This document shows positions 1 through 6,365 of a DNA stretch of 22,444 nt, one piece after another; position 1 is the stretch's first letter; the number at the start of each line of letters is the position of its first letter. The notes beneath the pieces are model-generated. The model saw only the letters and a list, made by a program, of their open reading frames with translations, did not search any database and was not told where the DNA came from. The stretch is from Bacteroidales bacterium (GTDB lineage Bacteria > Bacteroidota > Bacteroidia > Bacteroidales > F082). The stretch is from contig JAEEQP010000058.1 of the NCBI GenBank assembly GCA_016285355.1, positions 1 through 22,444 on the forward strand, in the 5' to 3' direction. Both the position numbers and the translations under genes were made by a program.

Positions 1-323
1 ATTTACTCGTTTTGCACGCACCGTTTGAGAGAGAATCCTGGCTTGAGGTATTTATGAACGATGGCATGGGGTTCGATGCCATAGAAGAAAATGATAGCGA
101 TTCTGCTGTAACCTGTTCGCCCAATCCCGCAAACGACTATGTTTATATCAATGGTATTGAACCCGCCGAAGTGCAGGTATACAATGCCTTGGGACAGTTG
201 GTGAAGAGGGTGCGGAACTCTAATGAAATTAGTGTGGAAGGTTTGGCGGAAGGGGTTTATTTGGTGAGGATTACAGATATGAAAGGTATTTCCTACACGA
301 AACGTATAACTGTAATCAGATAA
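1..323 (+). CDS. C-terminal part of a T9SS-secreted surface protein (5' partial)
   Basis: The reading frame is open to the left edge (first full codon at position 3), so this is only the end of a larger gene; the TTG at 12 and ATG at 54 are unlikely to be true starts. The last ~70 residues form a type A T9SS C-terminal sorting domain. It begins at the SPNPAND motif, continues with an EVQVYNALGQLVKR strand, then GLAEGVYLVRI, and ends in a short KRITVIR strand. In this family the domain directs export across the outer membrane by the type IX (Por) secretion system and is then removed, usually with attachment of the protein to A-LPS. The visible upstream part (roughly 40 residues, acidic near its end) is too short to name the passenger domain. 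The small lipoprotein gene starts 3 nt after the stop, so the two may be cotranscribed. Confidence 0.85.
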   Translation, partial: LLVLHAPFERESWLEVFMNDGMGFDAIEENDSDSAVTCSPNPANDYVYINGIEPAEVQVYNALGQLVKRVRNSNEISVEGLAEGVYLVRITDMKGISYTKRITVIR

Positions 324-326
324 GCC

Positions 327-545
327 ATGAGAAGAATACCGTATTATTTGATTCTCGCAGCAGCATTGGCGGCTTTGGCCGCCCTGCTGCTGGCGGGATG
401 CCAAAACAGAAGCAACAAAGAAAACTCTCAGACAATCTCTAAGGAGAAGGAAATACACATGCCTGCGCCTATCGACACATCCCAAATGGATGAGGAATTT
501 TACAGGCGGATGCGAGAGTTTCCAGAGAGCCCATCAGATAGGTAA
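327..545 (+). CDS. small predicted lipoprotein
   Basis: A 72-residue protein with a textbook lipoprotein signal: positive MRR start, a hydrophobic Ala/Leu-rich stretch to about residue 24, and a lipobox LLAGC with the lipidated Cys at about residue 25. The mature part is only ~48 residues, polar and without recognised domains; it ends in an acidic/basic DEEFYRRMREF stretch. It follows the T9SS cargo gene by 3 nt. The function is unknown. Export and lipidation are well supported by the signal alone; that it is a real gene rather than a chance frame is likely but not certain. Confidence 0.6.
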   Translation: MRRIPYYLILAAALAALAALLLAGCQNRSNKENSQTISKEKEIHMPAPIDTSQMDEEFYRRMREFPESPSDR

Positions 546-557
546 GATCAGGCTCTC
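525..557 (+). terminator. weak hairpin over the end of the small lipoprotein gene
   Basis: A 7-bp perfect stem (gagagcc at 525-531, ggctctc at 551-557) with a 19-nt loop spans the stop codon of the small lipoprotein gene. There is no T-run after it, so it is only a possible terminator or mRNA 3'-end structure. Confidence 0.25.
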
Positions 558-704
558 CGATTATGACTTAAGGATATGTCTTAGCAATACGAAAGGTGAT
601 ATTGATGATGCAAAGACATAATGGAATGTGACGCGATTAACCATAAAATCAACGCGTTTATCAAATAATATAACGCAATTCATTCTCAACTCAATTCATA
701 TATT

Positions 705-712
705 TATTTTTG
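705..712 (+). promoter_or_regulatory. candidate -7 promoter box (TATTTTTG)
   Basis: This octamer matches the Bacteroidota TAnnTTTG -7 element exactly and lies 81 nt upstream of the ATG at 794. No convincing -33 TTG is seen at the usual distance. The surrounding 546-793 interval is A+T-rich, has no gene, and contains three short ACGCG/ACGCA motifs (around 632-677) whose meaning is unknown. Confidence 0.4.
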
Positions 713-793
713 CATCGCATCAAGAAAAAATGAGATGTCTTTCAATAAAAAAACGCAGACAAGACGGCAAGGGCACAAACTAATATAGACATT

Positions 794-991
794 ATGGAAG
801 GTAAAGACATAAGGACGATACTAAGGACACCGATTGAAAGGTACTATGAGCTGGGAATGATTTCGTCCAGAGCCTTCAATATTTGCAATGCTGCTGATAT
901 TGGCACCGTAGGTGATCTTATTCTTTGCCATCACGAAGGAGGATTGCGAAAGCTGCGCAATTGTGGACCTTATACTGTCAAGGAGTTTTAG
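794..991 (+). CDS. RNA polymerase alpha-CTD-like domain, frame ends at an in-frame TAG
   Basis: A 65-residue product resembling the helix-hairpin-helix C-terminal domain of RpoA. The order LRTPIERYYELGMISSRAFNIC, then IGTVGDLILC, then GGLRKLRNCGPYTVKEF parallels the alpha-CTD pattern (LRPVDDLEL-S-R-N-CL, IGDLV, ELLK-NLGKKSLTEIKDVL). In RpoA this fold binds UP-element DNA and activators; stand-alone relatives occur in Bacteroidota mobile regions with unknown roles. The frame stops at TAG (989-991) in the middle of what should be the final helix, and the same frame resumes two codons later at ATG 998. It is therefore either the front of a broken gene continuing to 1756 or a short separate protein; the broken-gene reading fits the domain boundary better. 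Confidence 0.6.
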   Translation: MEGKDIRTILRTPIERYYELGMISSRAFNICNAADIGTVGDLILCHHEGGLRKLRNCGPYTVKEF

Positions 992-997
992 GGTGTC

Positions 998-1756
998 ATG
1001 CGACTGGTCAATAGTGAATACGCCGTACAGCTATTGGAAAAGTTAGACAGGTACGAAGATTTGCCTAAGTCGTTAAAGAGCATCATTGTGGCCCATTACA
1101 AAAGGACGCTGCTTGACTTTTCCTTGGATTGCATAAGACGTTTTTACGACACCTTTGGCGACTGCAAGGCATTTTATTCTTTCTTCTTCTGTAACCTGAA
1201 CGACTTGGCTGCAAGGTTCAATAACCTTGGCAGTTGGGAGTTGAAGCACTATTGCTACCAACTGCTTACGGAAATACATTCGTCATTTCGGGAAAAAGCG
1301 TTGGATAACACCTATACATACGAGTTGGTTGTCATGGCTCGGGCGATTTTATGGTTCTGTGACGATGATTTTGCAGCAGAGCTTGAAGTCAAAGACTGGG
1401 GTTTGAGGGTCAGGAGAAAAGCCCTTTTGGAAGACTTTCACGAAAGGGCCAGTCAACTCATCAATGCCGCGGCAAGTGTGCGACGGTATTTGATTCCCGA
1501 TTATTCGAGGTCTGTAGCGATGATGCAACTCTCAGAAGGGGAAGTGAAAAGCAAGTTATTGGAGATACGGGCATGGGGACATACCTACAGGACGATTTTC
1601 TTGTTTTTGGCTGAACTGAAAGAGACCCTTTACCGGTACGAAAGTATCGACGGGGACGAGCTGGGCCATACGGTCGTCGCAAACAAGTACCGTTATCTGA
1701 AGGAGGAACAAGTCGGTTTTGTTGCTGGCTTTTACAAACATCGTGGTTTTCTATAA
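998..1756 (+). CDS. uncharacterised helical protein, probably the back half of the alpha-CTD-like gene
   Basis: A 252-residue protein with no signal peptide, no membrane segment and no recognised catalytic motif. It is rich in Leu, Arg, Tyr and Phe, and looks largely alpha-helical and cytoplasmic. It lies in the same frame as the alpha-CTD-like segment, separated only by the TAG and two codons, and its first residues (MRLVNSEYA) would complete the interrupted alpha-CTD helix. The likely history is a single ~320-residue protein with an N-terminal DNA- or protein-binding HhH domain. Translation could still restart at ATG 998. Its end overlaps by 6 nt the end of the convergent COG2865-type gene (1751-1756), with no terminator between them. 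Confidence 0.55.
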   Translation: MRLVNSEYAVQLLEKLDRYEDLPKSLKSIIVAHYKRTLLDFSLDCIRRFYDTFGDCKAFYSFFFCNLNDLAARFNNLGSWELKHYCYQLLTEIHSSFREKALDNTYTYELVVMARAILWFCDDDFAAELEVKDWGLRVRRKALLEDFHERASQLINAAASVRRYLIPDYSRSVAMMQLSEGEVKSKLLEIRAWGHTYRTIFLFLAELKETLYRYESIDGDELGHTVVANKYRYLKEEQVGFVAGFYKHRGFL

Positions 1757-3013
1757 CGAACCGACAATCTCCCAATGACCGCCTTTATCAGGACCGACAC
1801 GACGGATAGCCCCTTTTTCTTGTAGCTTTTTTAATTGCCACTTAATACCATCTGAAGAGATTCCACAAGCTTCAGCTAATTCTTGCCTTGTAATATCGCT
1901 CTTTTGCTTTATTAAAGATAATATTTTCTGGGTAGTTTTCTGGGTAGTTTCTGCTTCCTCCGTAGTTTTCTGGGTAATTTTCAGTCCATTTTCCACATCA
2001 ATTTCATTTTCCAGTCCACTTTTCTGGGTAGTTTCCTGGTTACTTTCTGTTTTCTGGGTAGTTTTCTGGGTGGTTTCCACTTCCGACTGTTTCACCAAAT
2101 CTTCAATCAACAGCACAGCCTCCACTCGTGCAGGCATCTGGTGCTCGCTGAGTGTCGGAAGTTGCCACCCGTTATCACGCCAGCCGGTGCTGATAATGTC
2201 GGCACCACTACCTGCTTTCTCTCCAACACCAACAAACACAAACATCTTCTGAAGCAGAGGATTGCGACACACACTATAACCTCCCGCCCAAAAATTCTCC
2301 ATGCTGACAAGCATCGTTCCTGGATTCGACATCACAATACGGTCATCGTAACGGTCAATCACGATGTTTCCTTTCACCGTGTAGGCACAATGAATTAGGC
2401 AGTTCCCAAAAGCTTCCCTCAATGAAGTGTGAGCCGATGTAGTGTCTTTGCGCCGTTGGTTCTCGTCCAATTTGAAAGGTACAGGAAGTGCGTGCTGCAA
2501 CATCGGAAGCACACGACTGTAAAACTGGTAGAGATTGGCTTCCCATGTGCCGTCAGGATAAACTCGGTTCGTCCAACGAACATCCTTTCCGTCGCCAAGA
2601 TGTTCCCTATAGTCCGGGAAAAAGTCAGGGCAGCATTCAGGATCGGTAATACTGCTGTACTTCCCAAACATCAGCATCCCAGCCACTGTATAACCTTCTT
2701 GGCCTGTGGCTCTGTCTTTGCGATAGGCTCCAACGCTTTCCAAAAAATGCTGGTCATCAAAGTCATTCCACGGGTGGTTCTCGTGTCTGTCCTTGTATGC
2801 CTGACGATAGTTCCTTAGTGTCGTAATATCAATGTCATCAAAGTTATAGCCCGTCAATATACGTGAGTCTGCCGAGTGTTGCACATTGTTCGCATCTGAG
2901 AACATCTGCCGTACTTCCTCGTCAGAGCAAACATAATCGCCCTCATGATAACGCTTATAGGTGTGTATCCTATCGAAAACAACTCCAACTTTAGGGGAAA
3001 ATGATTGAAGCAT
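1751..3013 (-). CDS. COG2865/RecG-like ATP-binding regulator lacking the N-terminal AlbA_2 domain
   Basis: This is the C-terminal two thirds of the COG2865 family, often annotated as ATP-dependent DNA helicase RecG-like or AlbA_2-domain regulator. Visible family marks run in order: YKRYHEGDYVCSDEEVRQM, AGMLMFGKY, FFPDYREHLG, VPFKLDENQRRKDTTSAH, the LREAFGNCLIHCAY ATPase-like motif, VMSNPG, GVGEKAGSGADII. A TTQKTTQK-rich linker and a C-terminal winged helix (about 60 residues) follow. The usual N-terminal AlbA_2 DNA-binding domain (over 100 residues) is absent; the frame closes at a TGA at 3059-3061. The start chosen is ATG 3013; a TTG at 3040 is the other option. Upstream lie only DnaA-box-like repeats and other broken genes, so this is probably a truncated remnant, though it may still be expressed as a partial protein. 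Confidence 0.7.
   Translation of the reverse strand: MLQSFSPKVGVVFDRIHTYKRYHEGDYVCSDEEVRQMFSDANNVQHSADSRILTGYNFDDIDITTLRNYRQAYKDRHENHPWNDFDDQHFLESVGAYRKDRATGQEGYTVAGMLMFGKYSSITDPECCPDFFPDYREHLGDGKDVRWTNRVYPDGTWEANLYQFYSRVLPMLQHALPVPFKLDENQRRKDTTSAHTSLREAFGNCLIHCAYTVKGNIVIDRYDDRIVMSNPGTMLVSMENFWAGGYSVCRNPLLQKMFVFVGVGEKAGSGADIISTGWRDNGWQLPTLSEHQMPARVEAVLLIEDLVKQSEVETTQKTTQKTESNQETTQKSGLENEIDVENGLKITQKTTEEAETTQKTTQKILSLIKQKSDITRQELAEACGISSDGIKWQLKKLQEKGAIRRVGPDKGGHWEIVGSL
1924..2081 (-). repeat. interspersed ~12-bp repeat coding for the TTQK linker
   Basis: Copies of ttctgggtagtt (plus-strand sense) recur from 1926 to about 2078, some in tandem. They encode the repeated Thr-Gln-Lys linker between the ATPase-like region and the winged helix of the COG2865-type protein. 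TTQK linkers are common in this family in Bacteroidota. Copy number could vary by slippage. Confidence 0.7.
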
Positions 3014-3060
3014 TTTTTGGGGAAACAGAGACTCACGCAATGCTACTGTAATAGATAATC

Positions 3061-3263
3061 ATGTGGATTTTGTGGATTTGTGGAAAAGTTTCATTTTGAA
3101 CCACTTACAGACGACTATTCCATCCACAATATCCACAAGTGATTTTTCGGTATTACTTAATGGTTTCACTTTCAGCGTTTTCCACGTTATCCACTTGTGG
3201 ATAAAAAATGTGGATTTATAATTCATTGAATAATAGTAACATCCACAATATCCACAAATCCAC
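3061..3263. repeat. iteron-like array of TGTGGA/TCCACA (DnaA-box-like) motifs
   Basis: About ten TGTGGA or TCCACA hexamers sit in 200 bp. A first cluster of three TGTGGA has 8-9 bp spacing (3062-3084). Two TCCACA lie 9 bp apart (3123-3137). A perfect 8-bp palindrome, ttatccac-tt-gtggataa, lies at 3187-3204. Then come TGTGGA at 3209 and TCCACA at 3242 and 3251, with tccac at 3259. The 17-mer atccacaatatccacaa occurs twice (3122-3138, 3241-3257). The bottom strand of 3196-3204 reads TTATCCACA, a perfect DnaA-box consensus; the other copies differ by one or two bases. The array lies between truncated mobile-element genes, so an old element origin or a regulator-binding array are both possible. 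Confidence 0.6.
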
Positions 3264-3318
3264 GGACAAAATCAAAAATTTGAGTTTTCATGTTCCCGTT
3301 CTTCAATCTGCTTCTTCT

Positions 3319-3633
3319 GAACTTGTTGTTCAGCCTAACCGTGTCCATGCATACTGCGTTTTCTTGGAAAATGGAACTCAGAAAATGCAGCAATGTTGAT
3401 TTTCCCGTTTTTTGCTCCCAACTCACCAAACAGAGAATTGGCAGCCTCTGCTTTGGATTGGTGAACAATAACTGAAAGTAATCCAACGCCATCTCATAAA
3501 GCACTTCCCCGTCATTATTCGGATAGTCGAAAATATGGTGCAACACCTTGTTGACATTATCCCATCTCCCCTCTTTTGGGACATGGATAAGCTTGGCGAA
3601 CCTGTTGTAAAAAAGTTGCTCAAAGTTGATATA
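3319..3633 (-). pseudogene. fragment of a mobile-element primase-helicase (P-loop region)
   Basis: The bottom strand from about 3633 to 3319 encodes ~105 residues resembling the primase-helicase of Bacteroidota mobile elements. Recognisable pieces are YNRFAKLIHVPKEGRWDNVNKVLHHIF, ALDYFQLLFTNPKQRLPILCLVS, and the P-loop EQKTGKSTLLHFL at 3394-3417, followed by SIFQEN. The expected Walker B/arginine-finger half is missing. Downstream of NNKF the reading frame loses the family pattern and runs into the repeat array; upstream the pattern stops at the palindrome at 3635. No start is credible. It is interpreted as a remnant truncated at both ends. Confidence 0.6.
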
Positions 3634-3634
3634 G

Positions 3635-3663
3635 GTTGCGCAAAATTTGTATTTTTGCGCAAC
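3635..3663. repeat. perfect 11-bp inverted repeat at a gene-fragment junction
   Basis: gttgcgcaaaa (3635-3645) and ttttgcgcaac (3653-3663) are exact inverted copies around a 7-nt spacer. The palindrome sits exactly where the helicase fragment ends and overlaps the -7 box of the integrase fragment. It could be an operator over that promoter or an element-end repeat. Confidence 0.6.
3650..3657 (+). promoter_or_regulatory. promoter of the integrase fragment (TATTTTTG box)
   Basis: This is an exact TAnnTTTG -7 box, 19 nt upstream of ATG 3677, with a TTG at 3626-3628 at a plausible -33 distance. It lies inside the palindrome, so a protein binding the palindrome would block it. Confidence 0.5.
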
Positions 3664-3676
3664 ATTAATTTTTCGT

Positions 3677-3802
3677 ATGGAAACAATAGAAATCATTAAG
3701 AAAAGAGGGAAAAAGGATGGAAAAACACGCCTCCGTTTCCGATTGAGAGATGGTGCAAAGTTCAAAAGCTATTTGTACCATAAAAGCGACTATTTATATT
3801 GA
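3677..3802 (+). pseudogene. N-terminal fragment of a tyrosine site-specific integrase (41 aa)
   Basis: An ATG-started frame of 41 codons. METIEIIKKRGKKDGKTRLR, then FRLRDGAKFKSYLYHKSD, matches the usual beginning (arm-type DNA-binding domain) of Bacteroidota integrases: a lysine-rich KKRGKKDGK stretch followed by RLRDG and a YHKSD motif. The match ends at about 3790, the frame stops at TGA 3802, and no core-binding or catalytic (R-H-R-Y) domain follows, because the response regulator gene begins 69 nt later. It is a scar of an integrated element or a failed insertion. Its promoter region is still recognisable. Confidence 0.65.
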
Positions 3803-3871
3803 AAATAAAATAATACAGATTTGATTTTTCAATTCCCTGCGGGTTCACTTCGACGAAAACGCCATAATGAC

Positions 3872-4549
3872 ATGAAAATCCTCATCGTAGAAGACGACAA
3901 CAACCTTAGGGAACTGATGCACAAGGCATTGGTTGACGACCATCATGTGGTTGAAACCGCCGCACAAGTCTACGAGGCCAAGATGAAGATCGAAATCTAC
4001 GACTACGACTGCATCCTTTTGGACATCATGCTGCCCGACGGCAACGGACTTGACGTGTTGCGCCAACTCAAGGAAGCCCGCAAGGAAGCCGGTGTCATCA
4101 TCATTTCGGCCAAGGACTCGCTTGAGGACAAGGTGACTGGCCTCGACCTCGGTGCCGACGACTATCTCACCAAGCCTTTCCACATCGCCGAACTTTCAGC
4201 CCGAGTGAAAAGCGTTTTCAGAAGGAAACAGCAACACGGTGAGAATTTCGTCGAATTCGGCAATGTGAAGATACTGCCCGAAACGCGACAAGTCCTCATC
4301 AACGGACAGCCCATAGAACTGCTGAAAAAGGAATTCGACATTCTGCATTTCTTCATGACCCGTCCGGAACGAGCCGTCAGCAAAAGCACTTTGGCCGAAT
4401 CCGTTTGGGGCGACTACATCGACCAGGCCGACAACTACGACTTCATCTATGCCCAAATGAAAAACCTGCGCAAACGCTTGACCGAAGCCCAAGCCAACAT
4501 CGAAATCACGACCGTACACGGCTACGGCTACAAATTGGAGCAGCAATGA
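3872..4549 (+). CDS. OmpR/PhoB-family response regulator
   Basis: 225 residues with a receiver domain followed by a winged-helix DNA-binding domain. The receiver shows the acidic pair in ILIVEDD near the start, the phosphoacceptor Asp51 in CILLDIMLPDGNG, the conserved Ser/Thr position in IIISAKDS, and Lys in DYLTKPF. The C-terminal domain has the OmpR pattern LLKKEFDILHFFM, then VSKSTLAESVWG, and ends in ITTVHGYGYKL. The start is ATG 3872, because the receiver fold begins there; a longer frame opening at 3821 adds only non-homologous residues. Its stop overlaps the kinase start by 4 nt (ATGA), so the pair is translationally coupled. The target genes are probably the adjoining exported proteins, but no operator was identified. 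Confidence 0.93.
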   Translation: MKILIVEDDNNLRELMHKALVDDHHVVETAAQVYEAKMKIEIYDYDCILLDIMLPDGNGLDVLRQLKEARKEAGVIIISAKDSLEDKVTGLDLGADDYLTKPFHIAELSARVKSVFRRKQQHGENFVEFGNVKILPETRQVLINGQPIELLKKEFDILHFFMTRPERAVSKSTLAESVWGDYIDQADNYDFIYAQMKNLRKRLTEAQANIEITTVHGYGYKLEQQ

Positions 4550-5823
4550 AACTCTCACACCGCATCATATTGTCGATTTCAGGGGTGTTGTTTCTCCTTT
4601 TTGCGCTGTGGGCACTCGTCTTCTACCAATCCAGCAAGCGCCGCATTTACGGACGTATCGATAAAGTGCTCGTTGAGCAATCCGAAAAAATCATCGACCG
4701 GTTCCTTGAAATCGACAGCCTCCCCAACTCCCTTTCGGGGGCTTCGGGAACGGTGGATTACTATATCGAAAAGGTCTGTCCGGAATATGCTGAAAGCCAC
4801 CAAACTCCTGTTTTTCAAACTGATGAAGAATACATCGATGCCATTCAGAATGTGGAAACCGTCAGAGTGATGACGCAGGTTTTCCAAAAGCAAGGCATCG
4901 ACTACGAACTCACGCTGACCACCCAAGTTTTTGCCTGGAACAAAACCCTCGACTTTGCCATTCTCAGCATCCTCACACTTGCCCTCGTGCTCCTTTTGGC
5001 CATCATCATCATCGTCAGTTTCATCATCGTCAAGAACATGAAGCCCATCTATCGGCTCACCGAATGGCTCAGGCACCGCAAGACCAACGAAGACATTCCC
5101 CTGCCCGACAGCAGCATCAAAGCGCAGGAATTCAAGGAGATAGAATCGGCCGTATTGGAAGCTTCGGAAAAGTCGAAACAAGTTTTTGAAGCACAGAAAA
5201 GCTTTATCGGCAACGCCTCGCACGAGATTCAGACCCCCTTGGCCATTTGCCGCAACCGCCTCGAACTCTTGGTTGACGAAACCCAACTCACCGAGCACCA
5301 ACTCACTGAAATCGAAAAGACTTTGGACACTTTGGGCTACATCTCGCGGCTCAACAAATCGTTGCTCCTCCTGTCGAAAATCGACAACCACCAATTCAAG
5401 GGAGAAACCGAAATCGAAATCAATCAGATTGTCAACCAAGCACTTGAAAACCTCGGTGAGATTTACGAAAGTCTCAACATCAAGGTGACCGTTGTCGAGC
5501 AACAACGCATCATTGTCCACATGGATCCGACTTTGGCCTCTTCATTGGTCAACAACCTGCTAAAGAACGCCTTCGTCCACAATAAACAAAACGGAAACAT
5601 CTCCATTACATTGAACGACAACACCTTGTCCATTGCTAACTCGGGAAGCGAAGAAGCGTTGGATGCCGGCACCGTTTTCCAAACTTTCTACAAAAAAGGC
5701 GAAAACTCCAGTTCGACAGGCCTCGGACTCGCCATCACAAAAGCCATTTGCAACGAATACGGTTTTGAAATCCGTTACCGATTCGTCCAAAACCAACACG
5801 TTTTCAGCGTGAGGTTCCAATAA
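4546..5823 (+). CDS. membrane sensor histidine kinase
   Basis: 425 residues. The first membrane helix is at about residues 8-27, a periplasmic sensor region spans about 30-135, and a second membrane helix lies at about 139-162. A HAMP-like linker follows, then a HisKA domain with His226 in GNASHEIQTPLA. The HATPase domain has an N box (LVNNLLKNAFVHN) and a G box (STGLGLAITKAI). The sensor region is only ~105 residues and shows no named domain. The kinase overlaps the response regulator by 4 nt. It should autophosphorylate on His226 and pass phosphate to Asp51 of the partner. The nearest well-known architecture is the CusS/ColS-like group, but the signal is not deducible; adjacent PepSY-like exported proteins suggest an envelope or metal/protease-type signal. 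Confidence 0.93.
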   Translation: MKLSHRIILSISGVLFLLFALWALVFYQSSKRRIYGRIDKVLVEQSEKIIDRFLEIDSLPNSLSGASGTVDYYIEKVCPEYAESHQTPVFQTDEEYIDAIQNVETVRVMTQVFQKQGIDYELTLTTQVFAWNKTLDFAILSILTLALVLLLAIIIIVSFIIVKNMKPIYRLTEWLRHRKTNEDIPLPDSSIKAQEFKEIESAVLEASEKSKQVFEAQKSFIGNASHEIQTPLAICRNRLELLVDETQLTEHQLTEIEKTLDTLGYISRLNKSLLLLSKIDNHQFKGETEIEINQIVNQALENLGEIYESLNIKVTVVEQQRIIVHMDPTLASSLVNNLLKNAFVHNKQNGNISITLNDNTLSIANSGSEEALDAGTVFQTFYKKGENSSSTGLGLAITKAICNEYGFEIRYRFVQNQHVFSVRFQ

Positions 5824-5889
5824 GCGGAAACCATTTCAGACTTATTTCAGAAACGCTTCGGACTTTTGCAGCCGAAACCGTTTCTCATC

Positions 5890-6354
5890 ATGGTAAACAA
5901 GGCTTTTGTCATATTCGTCAACTTGCTGATTTTCAGTTGCCCATTGCAAACCGAATATGGCCATAGCTTTATCAATTTCGAAGAACTTCCAACTCAGGCA
6001 AAGGCTTTCGTCAAAGCCTATTTCGGACATTATGCCATTCGTTTCATCAAGAGGGAAATGAGCATGACGAGAACCGATTATACCGTGCAATTTGAGAACG
6101 GAATGAAAATCGGGTTCAACAGCAACGGGGATTGGGATGAAGTGGAAAGTGTTTCCGAATGTCTTCCGTCAGAATTTCTCAACAATATGATTATCAACTA
6201 TCTGAATAAAAACCACGCTGATTATTGCCTTCATGAGATTTCAAAAGGCCGACACAAATTCGAGGTGGAATTGACGGATGGACTGAAGCTTGTTTTCAAC
6301 AAAAAAGGTGAGTTTCTCCGATATGAGCACAAAGCAATTCATAATAACACTTAA
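5890..6354 (+). CDS. exported PepSY-like (BLIP-like, DUF2874) protein, single domain
   Basis: 154 residues from ATG 5890; a TTG at 5866 in the same frame is a weaker start because the signal sequence begins at MVNKAF. The first ~20 residues form a hydrophobic signal ending LIFSC, which could be a lipobox. The mature part has the PepSY-like pattern: LPTQAKAFVKAYFG at the start of a helix, then paired beta strands of the type YTVQFENGMKIGFNSNGDWDEVE, then a second half (LNNMIINYLNK, FEVELTDGLKLVFNKKGEF). PepSY-like proteins of this kind often sit beside two-component systems in Bacteroidota and are thought to act in the periplasm as inhibitors or sensors; no activity is known for this one. It follows the kinase by 66 nt and is probably in the same operon. 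Confidence 0.7.
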   Translation: MVNKAFVIFVNLLIFSCPLQTEYGHSFINFEELPTQAKAFVKAYFGHYAIRFIKREMSMTRTDYTVQFENGMKIGFNSNGDWDEVESVSECLPSEFLNNMIINYLNKNHADYCLHEISKGRHKFEVELTDGLKLVFNKKGEFLRYEHKAIHNNT

Positions 6355-6365
6355 TACTATTTAAG

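Noticed and set aside
3061..3263. Chromosomal origin of replication
   Set aside because: DnaA-box-like motifs are present, but no dnaA, dnaN or other origin-linked genes are nearby, and the neighbours are mobile-element fragments.
3208..3399. Small open frame on the top strand across the iteron array
   Set aside because: It runs antisense to the helicase fragment, its composition follows the repeats, and it has no domain.
4579..5520. Open frame on the bottom strand opposite the histidine kinase
   Set aside because: The top strand has all kinase boxes in order; the bottom translation is a Phe/Asp/Val-rich antisense artefact.
5866..5889. TTG start for the single-domain PepSY-like protein
   Set aside because: The signal peptide begins properly at ATG 5890; the extra eight residues are not signal-like.
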